The notes beneath the pieces are model-generated. The model did not search any database and was not told the origin of the DNA. It worked only from the letters and a program-made list of their open reading frames with translations. Positions 55,366-63,912 of a stretch of 64,000 nucleotides of DNA are shown here, piece by piece. The stretch spans positions 186,001-250,000 of the forward strand of contig NZ_JACYFC010000003.1 of assembly GCF_014803385.1 (NCBI RefSeq), given 5' to 3'. Each line of letters begins with the position of its first letter. Position 1 is the stretch's first letter. The stretch comes from Marinomonas colpomeniae (GTDB lineage Bacteria; Pseudomonadota; Gammaproteobacteria; Pseudomonadales; Marinomonadaceae). Both the position numbers and the translations under genes were made by a program.

Positions 55366-55965
55366 GTTTTATTTTAGACAATTAAGGAAGAGGCTTAGGT
55401 CTCTTTTTTTGTGTTCCATTCGAACACTTTGTATTCCCAACCTTTCTTTTGTTTCATTCAAACACTTTGTATTCATAAGCAATTTCTAAACGTATGGTAA
55501 TAGAATAGATAAACTCATTGAACAACTTTATACCTAATAAACCATCGGAATCAGAATAATATTAAGTTTAAACTACTCTTACTAGCATAAGGGCTCTATT
55601 TTATAGATTATTAGCCGTACTTCCCCAATCGCTTATGGAATGCTATACGAAGTCTAATGAAAATCGAGCGGGTAATAATATGGAAACGACGAGATACAAG
55701 AATGTTGCCAAAGCTTTGTTCTTCTAAAGAGCTAGTATTAATGACTGAACATGTAGAGCCTTCGACTTATTCTTATGGATATTCTTGACGTTGAGCTTAA
55801 AGCCTGAGGTCAGATGATAAATAGACCCCATTCATCTGAAAAGGGCGTTAAAGGTAATGAAGTCCAAGTTGTCTTTAATATCTTAAAGAAAATGAAGTAC
55901 ATCGTTTCGACTTATTCGCGGGTTCCTTAGCTGGGGTCTAATGTCGCTTTTACTCTTGGAATGAG
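55366..55965. other. Intergenic region with short direct repeat, no clear gene
   Basis: After dcd there is a weak hairpin (AAGAG/CTCTT at 55387-55405) running into seven T residues, a likely terminator. Two copies of TTCATTC-AACACTTTGTATTC (one base different) follow at about 55407-55436 and 55447-55474. The remaining 490 bases have many stops in all frames; a 38-codon frame at 55814-55930 (INRPHSSEKGVKGNEVQVVF ...) is unrecognised. It reads as decayed sequence. Confidence 0.5.
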
Positions 55966-56409
55966 TTACCTGTTTTCATCAAGGTATATCCGTAGCTCTT
56001 TGAGCGTTTCTAGGGTAGTGGCTATTTTTTGCAAATCAAAGTGCTCGGCAATGTCCGTTATATAGTCCTCTAGCTTCTCAATAGACTCGCCTCTAAAGGC
56101 TCGGCCTTTATCCGTCAACCAAACACATTTGCTGCGACCATCTTTAGGGTTAGGTAGCATTTCAATCAAGCCATGTTTCTCTAAACCACTTAAGGTGTGG
56201 GTCATAGTGGTTTTTGGCACCTGAAAAGCTTTGCTGATTTCCAGTGGGGTGCGTCCATCGTGTACCCGAATTAAATGATTCAATACCGCAAAATGAGGCT
56301 GTAAGAAACCATTAGGGAGTTTTTCCTCAAGAGAGGCTCGGCTCAATTGCTGGATGATGGCTATCTCATTAAACAGCTCAAAATATGTCGAAGGGTTATT
56401 TTTATCCAT
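55966..56409 (-). CDS. MarR-family transcriptional regulator
   Basis: A 147-residue winged-helix regulator. The helix-turn-helix reads RTPLEISKAFQVPKTTMTHT-LSGLEKHGLIEM and the wing NPKDGRSKCVWLTDKGRAF carries the conserved Asp-x-Arg. It probably represses its own operon and responds to a phenolic or oxidative signal. Its start overlaps the end of the nitroreductase gene by 8 bases, so the two are translated together. Confidence 0.92.
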   Translation of the reverse strand: MDKNNPSTYFELFNEIAIIQQLSRASLEEKLPNGFLQPHFAVLNHLIRVHDGRTPLEISKAFQVPKTTMTHTLSGLEKHGLIEMLPNPKDGRSKCVWLTDKGRAFRGESIEKLEDYITDIAEHFDLQKIATTLETLKELRIYLDENR

Positions 56410-57505
56410 TAATTATCTTTGCCTCTAACGGCCATCTAGGAGTGCGAGAAATGCTGGGACCAAAGCCAAGTCTTGCAAACATTTGTACGGTATGCCCAGG
56501 TTGGGCTAAGAGACTGTGCGCCTTATTATAATGTTCGCTCATTTCTGGGTACTCTTGTAGCACCTGAGAAATAGGGTGCAAAGATAAGCCAAGCCCAGTG
56601 GTCTGTAAATTCAAACGCAACCAACGCCGACCTGCATCAATTTGATCAACACGTGAATTTCCAGCGGTAATAATTGTACAGTAGGCCTGAGTTGCTTTCA
56701 GCATTTTCTGATATATTTCCCTCCCTTCTTTATAACCACTTGATGTTTTATCTAACTGAGACTCACGCGTCATAATACCGGCTATTTTCAAAGACTCCAT
56801 TAATGGCCCACCGAGATCAATGCCGTCTGGGTTGGCATTAATCTCTGCTTTGCCAATGCGCATTAAATCGACACTCTCCTTCCAAGTACGCTCTGTATTG
56901 GCCTCAACTAGCCATGCATCCCAGCTTAACTGTTGTAGAGTAGCGACTTGTTTAGGCTCGATAATAACATTAGCGAAACCATTCAGTTTTTGCACAAGCT
57001 CATTTGCGACTAGTTTATCGGTGAAGGGTTCCTTACAAGAGCGACGTTTCATTACATTGTAAAACAGCGGGTCAGCATTAGCCCCTTGAATAAAAGTGGC
57101 CACAGCTACTGGACCATTTTCTCCTTCTGGGAACAATTGGTAACTGACTCTCTGGTTTACATGAGTCGCCGCGATAGACAGTAGCTCCAGAAAACAGCCC
57201 ATACCAATGGTCAATTGTCGCGAAAAAGGATCAGTGTGACGCAAGTCTTTTTCTTTATCGCGATAAATAGTTATTTGATTTGGGGTAGACAGATCGACTT
57301 GCCAAGGTTGTCGATTGTGTGGGTTGGGTGCCAGTAAGGCGTAAGAAAGAGCCCATTTTCGAACATCTTGATAATTACCAGCATTATCCCAAGGTGCCAA
57401 TGCTTCTTCTGGAGTGCGGGTGCTCAAAAATGTTCCCATTCCTGCTGCTGCCACCACCGTGCCACCACCGAGTATCTTTAAAAAGTTTCTTCTGCTTGAG
57501 ATCAT
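56402..57505 (-). CDS. Tat-exported nitroreductase-like (Acg family) flavoprotein
   Basis: A 367-residue protein with a twin-arginine signal (ISSRRNFLKILGGGTVVAAA) and a nitroreductase-fold body: LLAPNPHNRQPWQVDLSTPN holds the FMN phosphate site and NLQTTGLGLSLHPISQVLQE the second flavin contact. Acg-type members form dimer-like single chains that bind FMN with uncertain catalysis. Export by Tat fits folding with FMN in the cytoplasm. Its substrate is unknown. MarR is its operon partner. Confidence 0.88.
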   Translation of the reverse strand: MISSRRNFLKILGGGTVVAAAGMGTFLSTRTPEEALAPWDNAGNYQDVRKWALSYALLAPNPHNRQPWQVDLSTPNQITIYRDKEKDLRHTDPFSRQLTIGMGCFLELLSIAATHVNQRVSYQLFPEGENGPVAVATFIQGANADPLFYNVMKRRSCKEPFTDKLVANELVQKLNGFANVIIEPKQVATLQQLSWDAWLVEANTERTWKESVDLMRIGKAEINANPDGIDLGGPLMESLKIAGIMTRESQLDKTSSGYKEGREIYQKMLKATQAYCTIITAGNSRVDQIDAGRRWLRLNLQTTGLGLSLHPISQVLQEYPEMSEHYNKAHSLLAQPGHTVQMFARLGFGPSISRTPRWPLEAKIING

Positions 57506-57520
57506 TATTGTTTCTCCTAA

Positions 57521-57552
57521 ATATAGTGCGATTTCGAATCAATATAGTACGA
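57521..57552. promoter_or_regulatory. Possible operator for the nitroreductase-marR operon
   Basis: ATATAGTGCGA and ATATAGTACGA are direct repeats 21 bases apart, with GATT-TCG-AATC between them. They lie 16-47 bases before the nitroreductase start, where a repressor could block the promoter. Binding by the MarR protein is inferred. Confidence 0.4.
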
Positions 57553-57715
57553 CATGGTTCTATTTGCAACCATTATTCTTCTGTATTCGAACGAAAATCG
57601 GATAACAACGCTGAAGCGCCAAGTAGCGAAAATAAAGTCTTTGGATGGAATGTAAAACTCTCCCCCTTTAACTGCTATCATCCAGTCCATTAAAATCACA
57701 CAGTGTTTCCTATTT

Positions 57716-58243
57716 ATGCGTTTGCTAAAGTCGACCGTCCACCCAAATATCGAGTCTCTCGATGATTCTTCCTTTTTACGTCTTGCTGCCCGTGGGATTA
57801 TTTTAAAAGGTGAGGAGGTTTTGATGCTGTATACGCAGCGTTACGATGATTACACCTTACCAGGCGGTGGTATTGATGACGGTGAAAATCAAGTTGAAGG
57901 GTTAATCCGTGAGTTAGCGGAAGAAACGGGGGCTCAGAACATTCGAAATGTTGAGGCATTCGGTTTGTATGAAGAGTATCGTCCTTCGTACAAGGGGGAT
58001 TTCAATATCATGCAGATGAGGTCTTATTGCTACACTTGTGAGATTGATGATGAGTTAGGCGAGACCCGCTTAGAAGATTATGAAGTCAAAAACGGTATGA
58101 AGGCGGTATGGATTAATGTCCATGAAGCAATTAAGCATAATCTAGATACGATTAAGAATAGCGAGAAAAAAGGGATGTCGATTGAGCGAGAAACCTTCTT
58201 GCTATCATTGATTAGAGATGAGTTATTAGAAACATCAAAATAG
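57716..58243 (+). CDS. Nudix hydrolase
   Basis: A 175-residue Nudix protein with the full box GGIDDGENQVEGLIRELAEETGA (residues near 52-74). It hydrolyses a nucleoside diphosphate linked to another moiety; the substrate cannot be predicted. It is divergent from the Tat nitroreductase and 41 bases before yccF on the same strand. Confidence 0.9.
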   Translation: MRLLKSTVHPNIESLDDSSFLRLAARGIILKGEEVLMLYTQRYDDYTLPGGGIDDGENQVEGLIRELAEETGAQNIRNVEAFGLYEEYRPSYKGDFNIMQMRSYCYTCEIDDELGETRLEDYEVKNGMKAVWINVHEAIKHNLDTIKNSEKKGMSIERETFLLSLIRDELLETSK

Positions 58244-58284
58244 CTAAAAAAATGATTTCTTTAAATTAAATAAAAGGGCATGAA

Positions 58285-58743
58285 ATGAGAGTAATAGGGA
58301 ATTTAATCTGGTTCATATTCGGTGGAGTGATGATGGGCTTGGCTTGGTGTGTTTTTGGATTGTTAGCTTTTATCAGTATTATAGGAATTCCTTGGGGAAG
58401 AGCGTGTTTTGTTATGGCGGGTTTCTCTTTCTTTCCTTTTGGTAAAGAAGCTATTTCGAGAAGTGAATTAACCTTGTCTGAAGATGTTGGTACAGGCGCT
58501 TTAGGTTTACTCGGTAATGTCCTTTGGTTTGTTTTCGCTGGTTTTTGGTTGGCTGTTGGGCATGTGATGTCGGCGATACTTTGTTTCTTAACTATTATAG
58601 GTATTCCGTTTGCGATACAGCATTTAAAACTGGCGGGTATTTCTATTTTTCCTATTGGAAAAACCATCGTTAGCAAAGAGATCGCCGCGGAAGCTCGTGC
58701 GTCAAGTGCAAAGTCTACAGTTGAAAAGCTCAGATCGAAGTAG
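58285..58743 (+). CDS. yccF: YccF-type inner membrane protein
   Basis: A 152-residue protein with two repeated YccF domains, each of form GNxxWFxFxGxxxxxxxxx...FxTIIGIPxG/A (LIWFIFGGVMMGLAWCVFGL and VLWFVFAGFWLAVGHVMSAI), and about four membrane helices. The function is unknown. The match in length to E. coli YccF (148) is good. Confidence 0.92.
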   Translation: MRVIGNLIWFIFGGVMMGLAWCVFGLLAFISIIGIPWGRACFVMAGFSFFPFGKEAISRSELTLSEDVGTGALGLLGNVLWFVFAGFWLAVGHVMSAILCFLTIIGIPFAIQHLKLAGISIFPIGKTIVSKEIAAEARASSAKSTVEKLRSK

Positions 58744-58758
58744 TTATTTATCCGATAA

Positions 58759-58806
58759 GACACAAAGGGAATCATAATGCTAGCATTCGCTTTGTGTCCC
58801 GTTTTT
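58759..58806 (+). terminator. Rho-independent terminator after yccF
   Basis: GACACAAAG pairs perfectly with CTTTGTGTC and the hairpin ends in five T residues. Confidence 0.85.
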
Positions 58807-59010
58807 AAATTAATTAAAGCAATTGATTATTGAGCGTTGGTTTGATGTTTAATATCGAGATTCGGATTGAAAAAAACAAGGTGTTAGTGATAATATTCAA
58901 ACTTGGATAAATGCAATACCGTTGTCTCTAATTTTCAGGAGATATAAGCATCAGGGAAGTTAGAGTTGCGTCATTTTATGAAATAACTCAAATATAAAGT
59001 AGGGAAGAAA

Positions 59011-59475
59011 ATGAAAAAATTAATAGGGATATTAGCTCTTACCGGCAGCATTTCAGCAATGGCTGTTGATGGTTATAAAGACATTTATATTGATAAAGAC
59101 GAAGATATTGTTGTTCATGGACTGTTCTGTGGTGACGATATAAACAAGCTGTCTCGATTCAAGCCTGCTGTTATATACACCAACACGGGTGAAATCGAAA
59201 AGGGTACATACTATTTCCGTTCTCAGTATGGTGAATACTCCCTTACATTTAATACAACCGACAGTGACTTGGTCATGGTTCGTGGATTGTTACAAGGCGG
59301 AAAGACTGCTGTAAGTGATATGAAGCAAGAATATTGCATCGTAAAGTATGGTGAAGGTTTGCCACCAGCTGTTCAGCAATACGTGACTCAAACCGTTGTA
59401 AAAGCAGGCGATTCAAGTCTTGAGCAATACGAGCTTTTAAGCGGAAAACCAGCAACTGGAAAAGGCGAATATTAA
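59011..59475 (+). CDS. Small exported protein of unknown function
   Basis: A 154-residue protein with a short signal peptide (KKLIGILALTGSISAMAVDG). The mature part, about 135 residues, has two Cys (near 40 and 109) that may pair in the periplasm. I recognise no family. It is alone between long gaps. AGGGAAG precedes the ATG. Confidence 0.7.
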   Translation: MKKLIGILALTGSISAMAVDGYKDIYIDKDEDIVVHGLFCGDDINKLSRFKPAVIYTNTGEIEKGTYYFRSQYGEYSLTFNTTDSDLVMVRGLLQGGKTAVSDMKQEYCIVKYGEGLPPAVQQYVTQTVVKAGDSSLEQYELLSGKPATGKGEY

Positions 59476-59832
59476 GTTAGTGCTTAATTTTTGTTAATAG
59501 GATGAGAGGTTCGACCAATCACGAGTATTGGTCAGCTTCTCATACTTAACACCCTAGTGATTTTCTGCTCTACCAAATCAAAAATATCTATCCATATTTT
59601 TATAAGCGTCTTCTTTTTCTGTATTGCGATAGAGAGTGATGTTAATTACTTAGTTATTCATCACAACTCATATCGCTTTTAATATTCTCGTTCATATTTA
59701 GTATCATTTGAAATGTCTACCTTTGCTCGTTAAAGTTCTTGCTATAACAATTTTTCTATAAAAGCGTGCTGTAAAAATGGTCAATGTTCATAATGCTTTT
59801 TATACTGCTATTAGTCATCTAGAGGAATGAAT
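59476..59832. other. Intergenic region with long imperfect hairpin
   Basis: ATGAGAGGTTCGACCAAT and ATTGGTCAGCTTCTCAT at 59502-59542 form an imperfect stem around CACGAGT after the preceding gene, without a T tract; it may be a terminator. The remainder, very AT-rich, must hold the deaminase promoter. Confidence 0.5.
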
Positions 59833-60840
59833 ATGGAAAATCTACAGGATTTTATAGAGGGCATGCCGAAGTGCGAATTGCATGTTCACGTTGAGGGAAC
59901 ATTAGAACCTGAGATGAAGTTCGAGCTAGCGAAGCGCAACAATATAGAGTTGCCTTATGCCAACATTGAAGCACTCAAAAATGCTTATGATTTTGATGAC
60001 CTTCCTTCTTTTTTGGCTATTTATTATGAAGGGATGAATGTGTTACTAACAGAGCAAGATTTTTTTGATTTAACTTATGCTTACCTTGTAAAAGCACATT
60101 CTCAAAATGTACTTTATACCGAGATGTTTTTTGATCCACAGGCGCATACGGCTCGTGGTGTTGGTTTTGATACTGTCATTCGCGGTATTCGTCGCGCTCA
60201 AATAGCGGCGGAAACGTCGTTAGGTATTCGTTCTCAGTTAATTATGTGCTTTCTAAGAGACTGGAGTGCGGAATTCGCGATGACGACTTTGTTGCAATCT
60301 CTGCCTTATAAAGAATGGATCATCGGTGTAGGGCTGGATTCTGATGAGCGTAATAACCCTCCTATGAAGTTTAATAAGGTGTTTCAGAGAGCACGTGAAG
60401 AGGGCTATCTTCTTACCGTTCATTGTGATGTAAATCAGCAAGGTTCGATTCAGCATATTTGGCAAGCGGTGAATGATATTGGTGCGGATCGTCTTGATCA
60501 TGGTGTAAATGCGATTGAAGATAAGGCGTTATGCGAAGAGATTAAAAAGCGATCATTGGCGTTAACCATGTGTCCTATTTCTAATGCGTATGTCGTTGGC
60601 GGCACAAAAGCGGATGTGTTGGATCAAATGCTGGATCTTGGCATGCGGGTGACGGTGAACTCGGATGACCCTGCTTACTTTCCTGGCTATATGAACGAAA
60701 ACCTTATTCGTTTGCAGGAAGAGGTTAACCTTGGTAAAGATAAGCTGGTGCAACTTACTAGAAATGCTTTTGAAGGGGCTTGGTTGCCGCGTGCTACAAA
60801 AGACCGTTATTTGGCCGAACTTGAAGACTTTGCGGTTTAG
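59833..60840 (+). CDS. Adenosine/adenine deaminase-family enzyme lacking HAGE motif
   Basis: About 335 residues of the metal-dependent adenosine/adenine deaminase family. Zinc ligands are present: HVHVEG near residue 17, the His of VHCDV (197), and SDDP (277-280), with DHGV for the catalytic His. The normal HAGE segment is changed to HCDV, so the usual catalytic Glu (two residues after Gly in VHAGE) is missing at residue 200. This may change substrate or mechanism. AGAGGA fits ATG 59833 better than ATG 59827. DUF4862 and aspartate dehydrogenase genes follow in the same direction. Confidence 0.85.
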   Translation: MENLQDFIEGMPKCELHVHVEGTLEPEMKFELAKRNNIELPYANIEALKNAYDFDDLPSFLAIYYEGMNVLLTEQDFFDLTYAYLVKAHSQNVLYTEMFFDPQAHTARGVGFDTVIRGIRRAQIAAETSLGIRSQLIMCFLRDWSAEFAMTTLLQSLPYKEWIIGVGLDSDERNNPPMKFNKVFQRAREEGYLLTVHCDVNQQGSIQHIWQAVNDIGADRLDHGVNAIEDKALCEEIKKRSLALTMCPISNAYVVGGTKADVLDQMLDLGMRVTVNSDDPAYFPGYMNENLIRLQEEVNLGKDKLVQLTRNAFEGAWLPRATKDRYLAELEDFAV

Positions 60841-60933
60841 AAAGGTATTTCATCCTATAAGTGTGTTTAGATAGATTAGAATTTTGTTTTTATTCATACA
60901 ATTTTGTTGTGAGTCTGGATTGGGGTTATTGTT

Positions 60934-61911
60934 ATGTCGTATTTTGTAGGTGCTTATGCTTCGTCTCCTAATGTTAATGGTTGGGATAAAACGCTTGAAA
61001 AAGAATATTACGATCAACTAAAAACGTTAACGAACATGAAAGGCTTGGAACATCCTTTTGTGGGTCAATTACACCCCCATGACGATGATTGGTTTCTAGA
61101 GAATATTGATCCGAATTGGAATGTGATGTTTACCTGTATTCCAGGAATTATGGACGCGATAGGCCAGAACCCCAATTTTGGTATCGCTTCTGATGATGAA
61201 AAAGGTCGATTAGAGGCATTGACCTTTATGAAGAAAGCGTGCGAAGCCGTTGCTAAGTTAAACGCGTCTTTAGGTAGACAAGCTGTTCAAGCGATTGAAA
61301 TCCAAACGGCACCAAATCGTGGAGTTGCAAAGGCTTCTGCTAAATCGTTAAGCACTTCTTTGAAAGCGATGTTGTCTTGGGACTGGCAGGGGGCTCAAAT
61401 TGTTATTGAGCATTGCGATGCTTTTGTTGAAGGGCAAGAGGCATCAAAAGGTTTTTTAAGTATAGAAGACGAAATTAAAGTGTTATCTGATTTAAATGTT
61501 GAGTTGAAAATGAGAGCTCAACAACCACTAGGCATTGTTATTAACTGGGGGCGTTCCGCTATTGAGGCGCGTAGTATTTCAGGCCCCATAGAACACATTC
61601 AAAAAGCGAAAGAAAGCGGTGTATTAGCGGGCATTATGTTCTCTGGTGCGTCTAGCAATGAAAGTGATTATGGCGTTTGGAACGATGCACATATGCCGCC
61701 GAGTCTTGATATGGCGGGTACTAAAGGCGAAAGCGCGTCTTTGTTGACAGAAGCAGAGATGAATCGTTGTTTGCAGCTTGCTGATGTTAAGAAGGCTTCG
61801 CTTGCTATTTTAGGCGTTAAGCTGGGGATTCGCCCACCGAGTACTTCTATACCAGATCGAGTGGCTTACAATCGTGATGCACTGGCCGTATTAGATCGCT
61901 ATTTCTTGTGA
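60934..61911 (+). CDS. DUF4862 family protein
   Basis: A 325-residue protein with the DUF4862 pattern: YFVGAYASSPNVNGWDKTLE and LEHPFVGQLHPHDDDWFLEN at the N-terminus, IEIQTAPNRGVAKASAKSLS and IVIEHCDAFVEGQ in the middle. The fold is probably a TIM barrel of the xylose-isomerase/AP-endonuclease kind (several conserved Glu, His, Asp for a metal). The biochemical function is unknown. It lies between the deaminase-like and nadX genes, with a terminator after it. Confidence 0.85.
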   Translation: MSYFVGAYASSPNVNGWDKTLEKEYYDQLKTLTNMKGLEHPFVGQLHPHDDDWFLENIDPNWNVMFTCIPGIMDAIGQNPNFGIASDDEKGRLEALTFMKKACEAVAKLNASLGRQAVQAIEIQTAPNRGVAKASAKSLSTSLKAMLSWDWQGAQIVIEHCDAFVEGQEASKGFLSIEDEIKVLSDLNVELKMRAQQPLGIVINWGRSAIEARSISGPIEHIQKAKESGVLAGIMFSGASSNESDYGVWNDAHMPPSLDMAGTKGESASLLTEAEMNRCLQLADVKKASLAILGVKLGIRPPSTSIPDRVAYNRDALAVLDRYFL

Positions 61912-61949
61912 TTATTAGCTAAAACTCTAATGCGATATCAGGTCGACCT

Positions 61950-61983
61950 AGACATGCTCAGTAAAACTGGGCATGTCTTTTGC
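61950..61983 (+). terminator. Rho-independent terminator after DUF4862 gene
   Basis: AGACATGCTCAGT pairs with ACTGGGCATGTCT (13 pairs, one T-G) around AAA, followed by TTTTGC. Confidence 0.85.
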
Positions 61984-62083
61984 TTTGCTAACAATGTTGT
62001 CAAAGTGCTCAGAACACTCTTGTGATATACAACAAAATTGAGATGATTCTAATTTCAAATCCAACTCTAATAGGGAGATCTTA

Positions 62084-62884
62084 ATGACCGTTAAAGTTGC
62101 TCTTATTGGGTATGGCGCCATTGCTCAAGACCTATTTTTCAAAGTGCAAGACGATCCCTATTTAACAATTAAACAGGTATTGGTCCGCCATAGGAGCTGT
62201 GAGATTGTTAAACCTTTATTGTGTTCCACAATCGAGGTTATTTCGTCGATTGATGACCTAGATGATGATATTGATTTCGTTTTGGAGTGTGCTGGTCACG
62301 AAGCGTTATGTGAATATGGTGAGGCTGTTTTGAGGCGTGGAATCGATCTTGGTGTGCTTTCTGCTGGTGCTTTGTCAGACATTAATCTTGATACAGGGTT
62401 AAGACAAGCTGCGCATCAATCTGGTTCTAAAATAATAGTTGTTCCTGGTGCAATAGGCGGAATTGACGCTATTTCATCCGTTGGGAAAACAGGTTTAACT
62501 GCTGTTCAGTATACTGGTAGAAAAGCCCCACTAAGTTGGAAAGGCACTCCAGCCGAAAATGTTTGTGATCTCGAAAACCTTAGTGAACCCTTCGAGATAT
62601 ATGCGGGAACAGCACGTGATGCCGCTCGGCTTTTTCCTAAAAATGCGAATGTTGTGGCAACTGTCGCGTTAGCAGGGATAGGTTTTGATGAGACGCTTGT
62701 GCGCTTGATCGCAGATCCTTTTGTTTCTCGAAATACGCACAGAATAGAAGCTCATGGTGACAATGTATCTTTTAGTTTTGAGACCTGTTCTGGAACATTA
62801 CCGGATAATCCGCGTACGTCAGCTTTGACTTCACAAAGCGCCTATCGCATTTTAAAAATGCGATCCGACTCTTTCTTTTTATAG
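62084..62884 (+). CDS. nadX: Aspartate dehydrogenase
   Basis: A 266-residue NAD(P)-dependent L-aspartate dehydrogenase. A Rossmann motif (KVALIGYGAIAQDLF) starts the protein; VPGAIGGIDAI and RLFPKNANVVATVALAGIG are diagnostic family segments in the catalytic domain. It oxidises aspartate to iminoaspartate for NAD synthesis, or aminates oxaloacetate in the reverse. No nadA or nadC gene is close; it follows the deaminase-like and DUF4862 genes. Confidence 0.93.
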   Translation: MTVKVALIGYGAIAQDLFFKVQDDPYLTIKQVLVRHRSCEIVKPLLCSTIEVISSIDDLDDDIDFVLECAGHEALCEYGEAVLRRGIDLGVLSAGALSDINLDTGLRQAAHQSGSKIIVVPGAIGGIDAISSVGKTGLTAVQYTGRKAPLSWKGTPAENVCDLENLSEPFEIYAGTARDAARLFPKNANVVATVALAGIGFDETLVRLIADPFVSRNTHRIEAHGDNVSFSFETCSGTLPDNPRTSALTSQSAYRILKMRSDSFFL

Positions 62885-62931
62885 TTGCTACATCTCTATC
62901 TTTGGTAGTTTTTTGCTTGACTGAGAAAGTA

Positions 62932-63654
62932 TTATTTCTTAATACAAACGTAGACAGAGTTTGTTGAGTCTTTGCCTTGGAATGGGTTAGGGAAGGATAC
63001 TAGATGAGAGTCGACCGTTTCAAATACTGTTTTCAATAAGGCTTCAAAGCTTTCTTCTGGTGGATTCTGTGACCACATTGCGAATACGCCTTTTGGTTTC
63101 AGCTGATCCGCCATGCGAGCTAAATTCTCTGTTGTATAGAAGCCAGCATTGCTTGGATTTAGGAACTCGGTCGGGGAATGGTCGATGTCTAACAGAATCG
63201 CATCGAATTTTTTCCCTGCACTTGTTGGATCAAATCCTGTGCTTGGGTCTGTAGCAAGATCGAAAAAACTGCCAAGCACATAGCGGTTTCGTGTATCTGC
63301 ATTAAGTATCTTTCCTAAAGGCACGAGTTCTTTCTGGTGCCAACTGATTACTGTGTCCAGCGCATCCACAACAAGTTGCTCTGAAATTCGCTCATCTTTT
63401 AATGCCGCAACCGCGGTATAGCCTAAACCTAACCCGCCTACTACCACACTCAAGTTATCGCCTTTCACTTGCGCTAAACCAAGGTCAGACAAAGCTTCTT
63501 CGGCTTCAACAAACATACTCGACATGAGAAATTCTTCGCCCAGTTTCACCTCATAGATTTCTCTGTCTCCAAACGCTGGTATACGTCTTTTACGAAGGGA
63601 AATTTCACCTAATGGTGAGTCTTGGCTATCGATTTCTTCGAACAATAGAGACAT
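62932..63654 (-). CDS. Spermidine synthase-like methyltransferase-fold protein
   Basis: A 240-residue protein with a Rossmann motif (VVVGGLGLGYTAVAALKD) and the acidic loop FDAILLDIDHSPTEFL, as in spermidine synthase-like proteins. Polyamine-binding residues are not evident, and the N-terminal beta-domain (LGEISLRKRRIPAFGDREIY) is short, so true spermidine synthase activity is unlikely. It is convergent with nadX. Confidence 0.82.
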   Translation of the reverse strand: MSLLFEEIDSQDSPLGEISLRKRRIPAFGDREIYEVKLGEEFLMSSMFVEAEEALSDLGLAQVKGDNLSVVVGGLGLGYTAVAALKDERISEQLVVDALDTVISWHQKELVPLGKILNADTRNRYVLGSFFDLATDPSTGFDPTSAGKKFDAILLDIDHSPTEFLNPSNAGFYTTENLARMADQLKPKGVFAMWSQNPPEESFEALLKTVFETVDSHLVSFPNPFQGKDSTNSVYVCIKK

Positions 63655-63912
63655 GCTTAGTTTGTCCTAACAGGTATGTGAGCGGTGATTATACATTGAT
63701 TACAGTATCTCGCTTGTGAATTTAGGGTCGGTTGAAATACAACCAAAATCAAGGAACTCGTAATCATTTATCCTCAAAGTGAAAATAGACTGTTTTTGTG
63801 CTTCGACCTACTTATAATAGTTAGATTGGGGCATTAACATTGCCTAAAAATAAGCATTATGTATTATCCACTCAAAGATATGCTTATTCAAATGTTTTTT
63901 ACTGAGATCAAA

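Noticed and set aside
59502..59543. GGTTCGA-containing hairpin as a tRNA T-arm
   Set aside because: No acceptor, D or anticodon stem can be built around it; it is just an imperfect hairpin.
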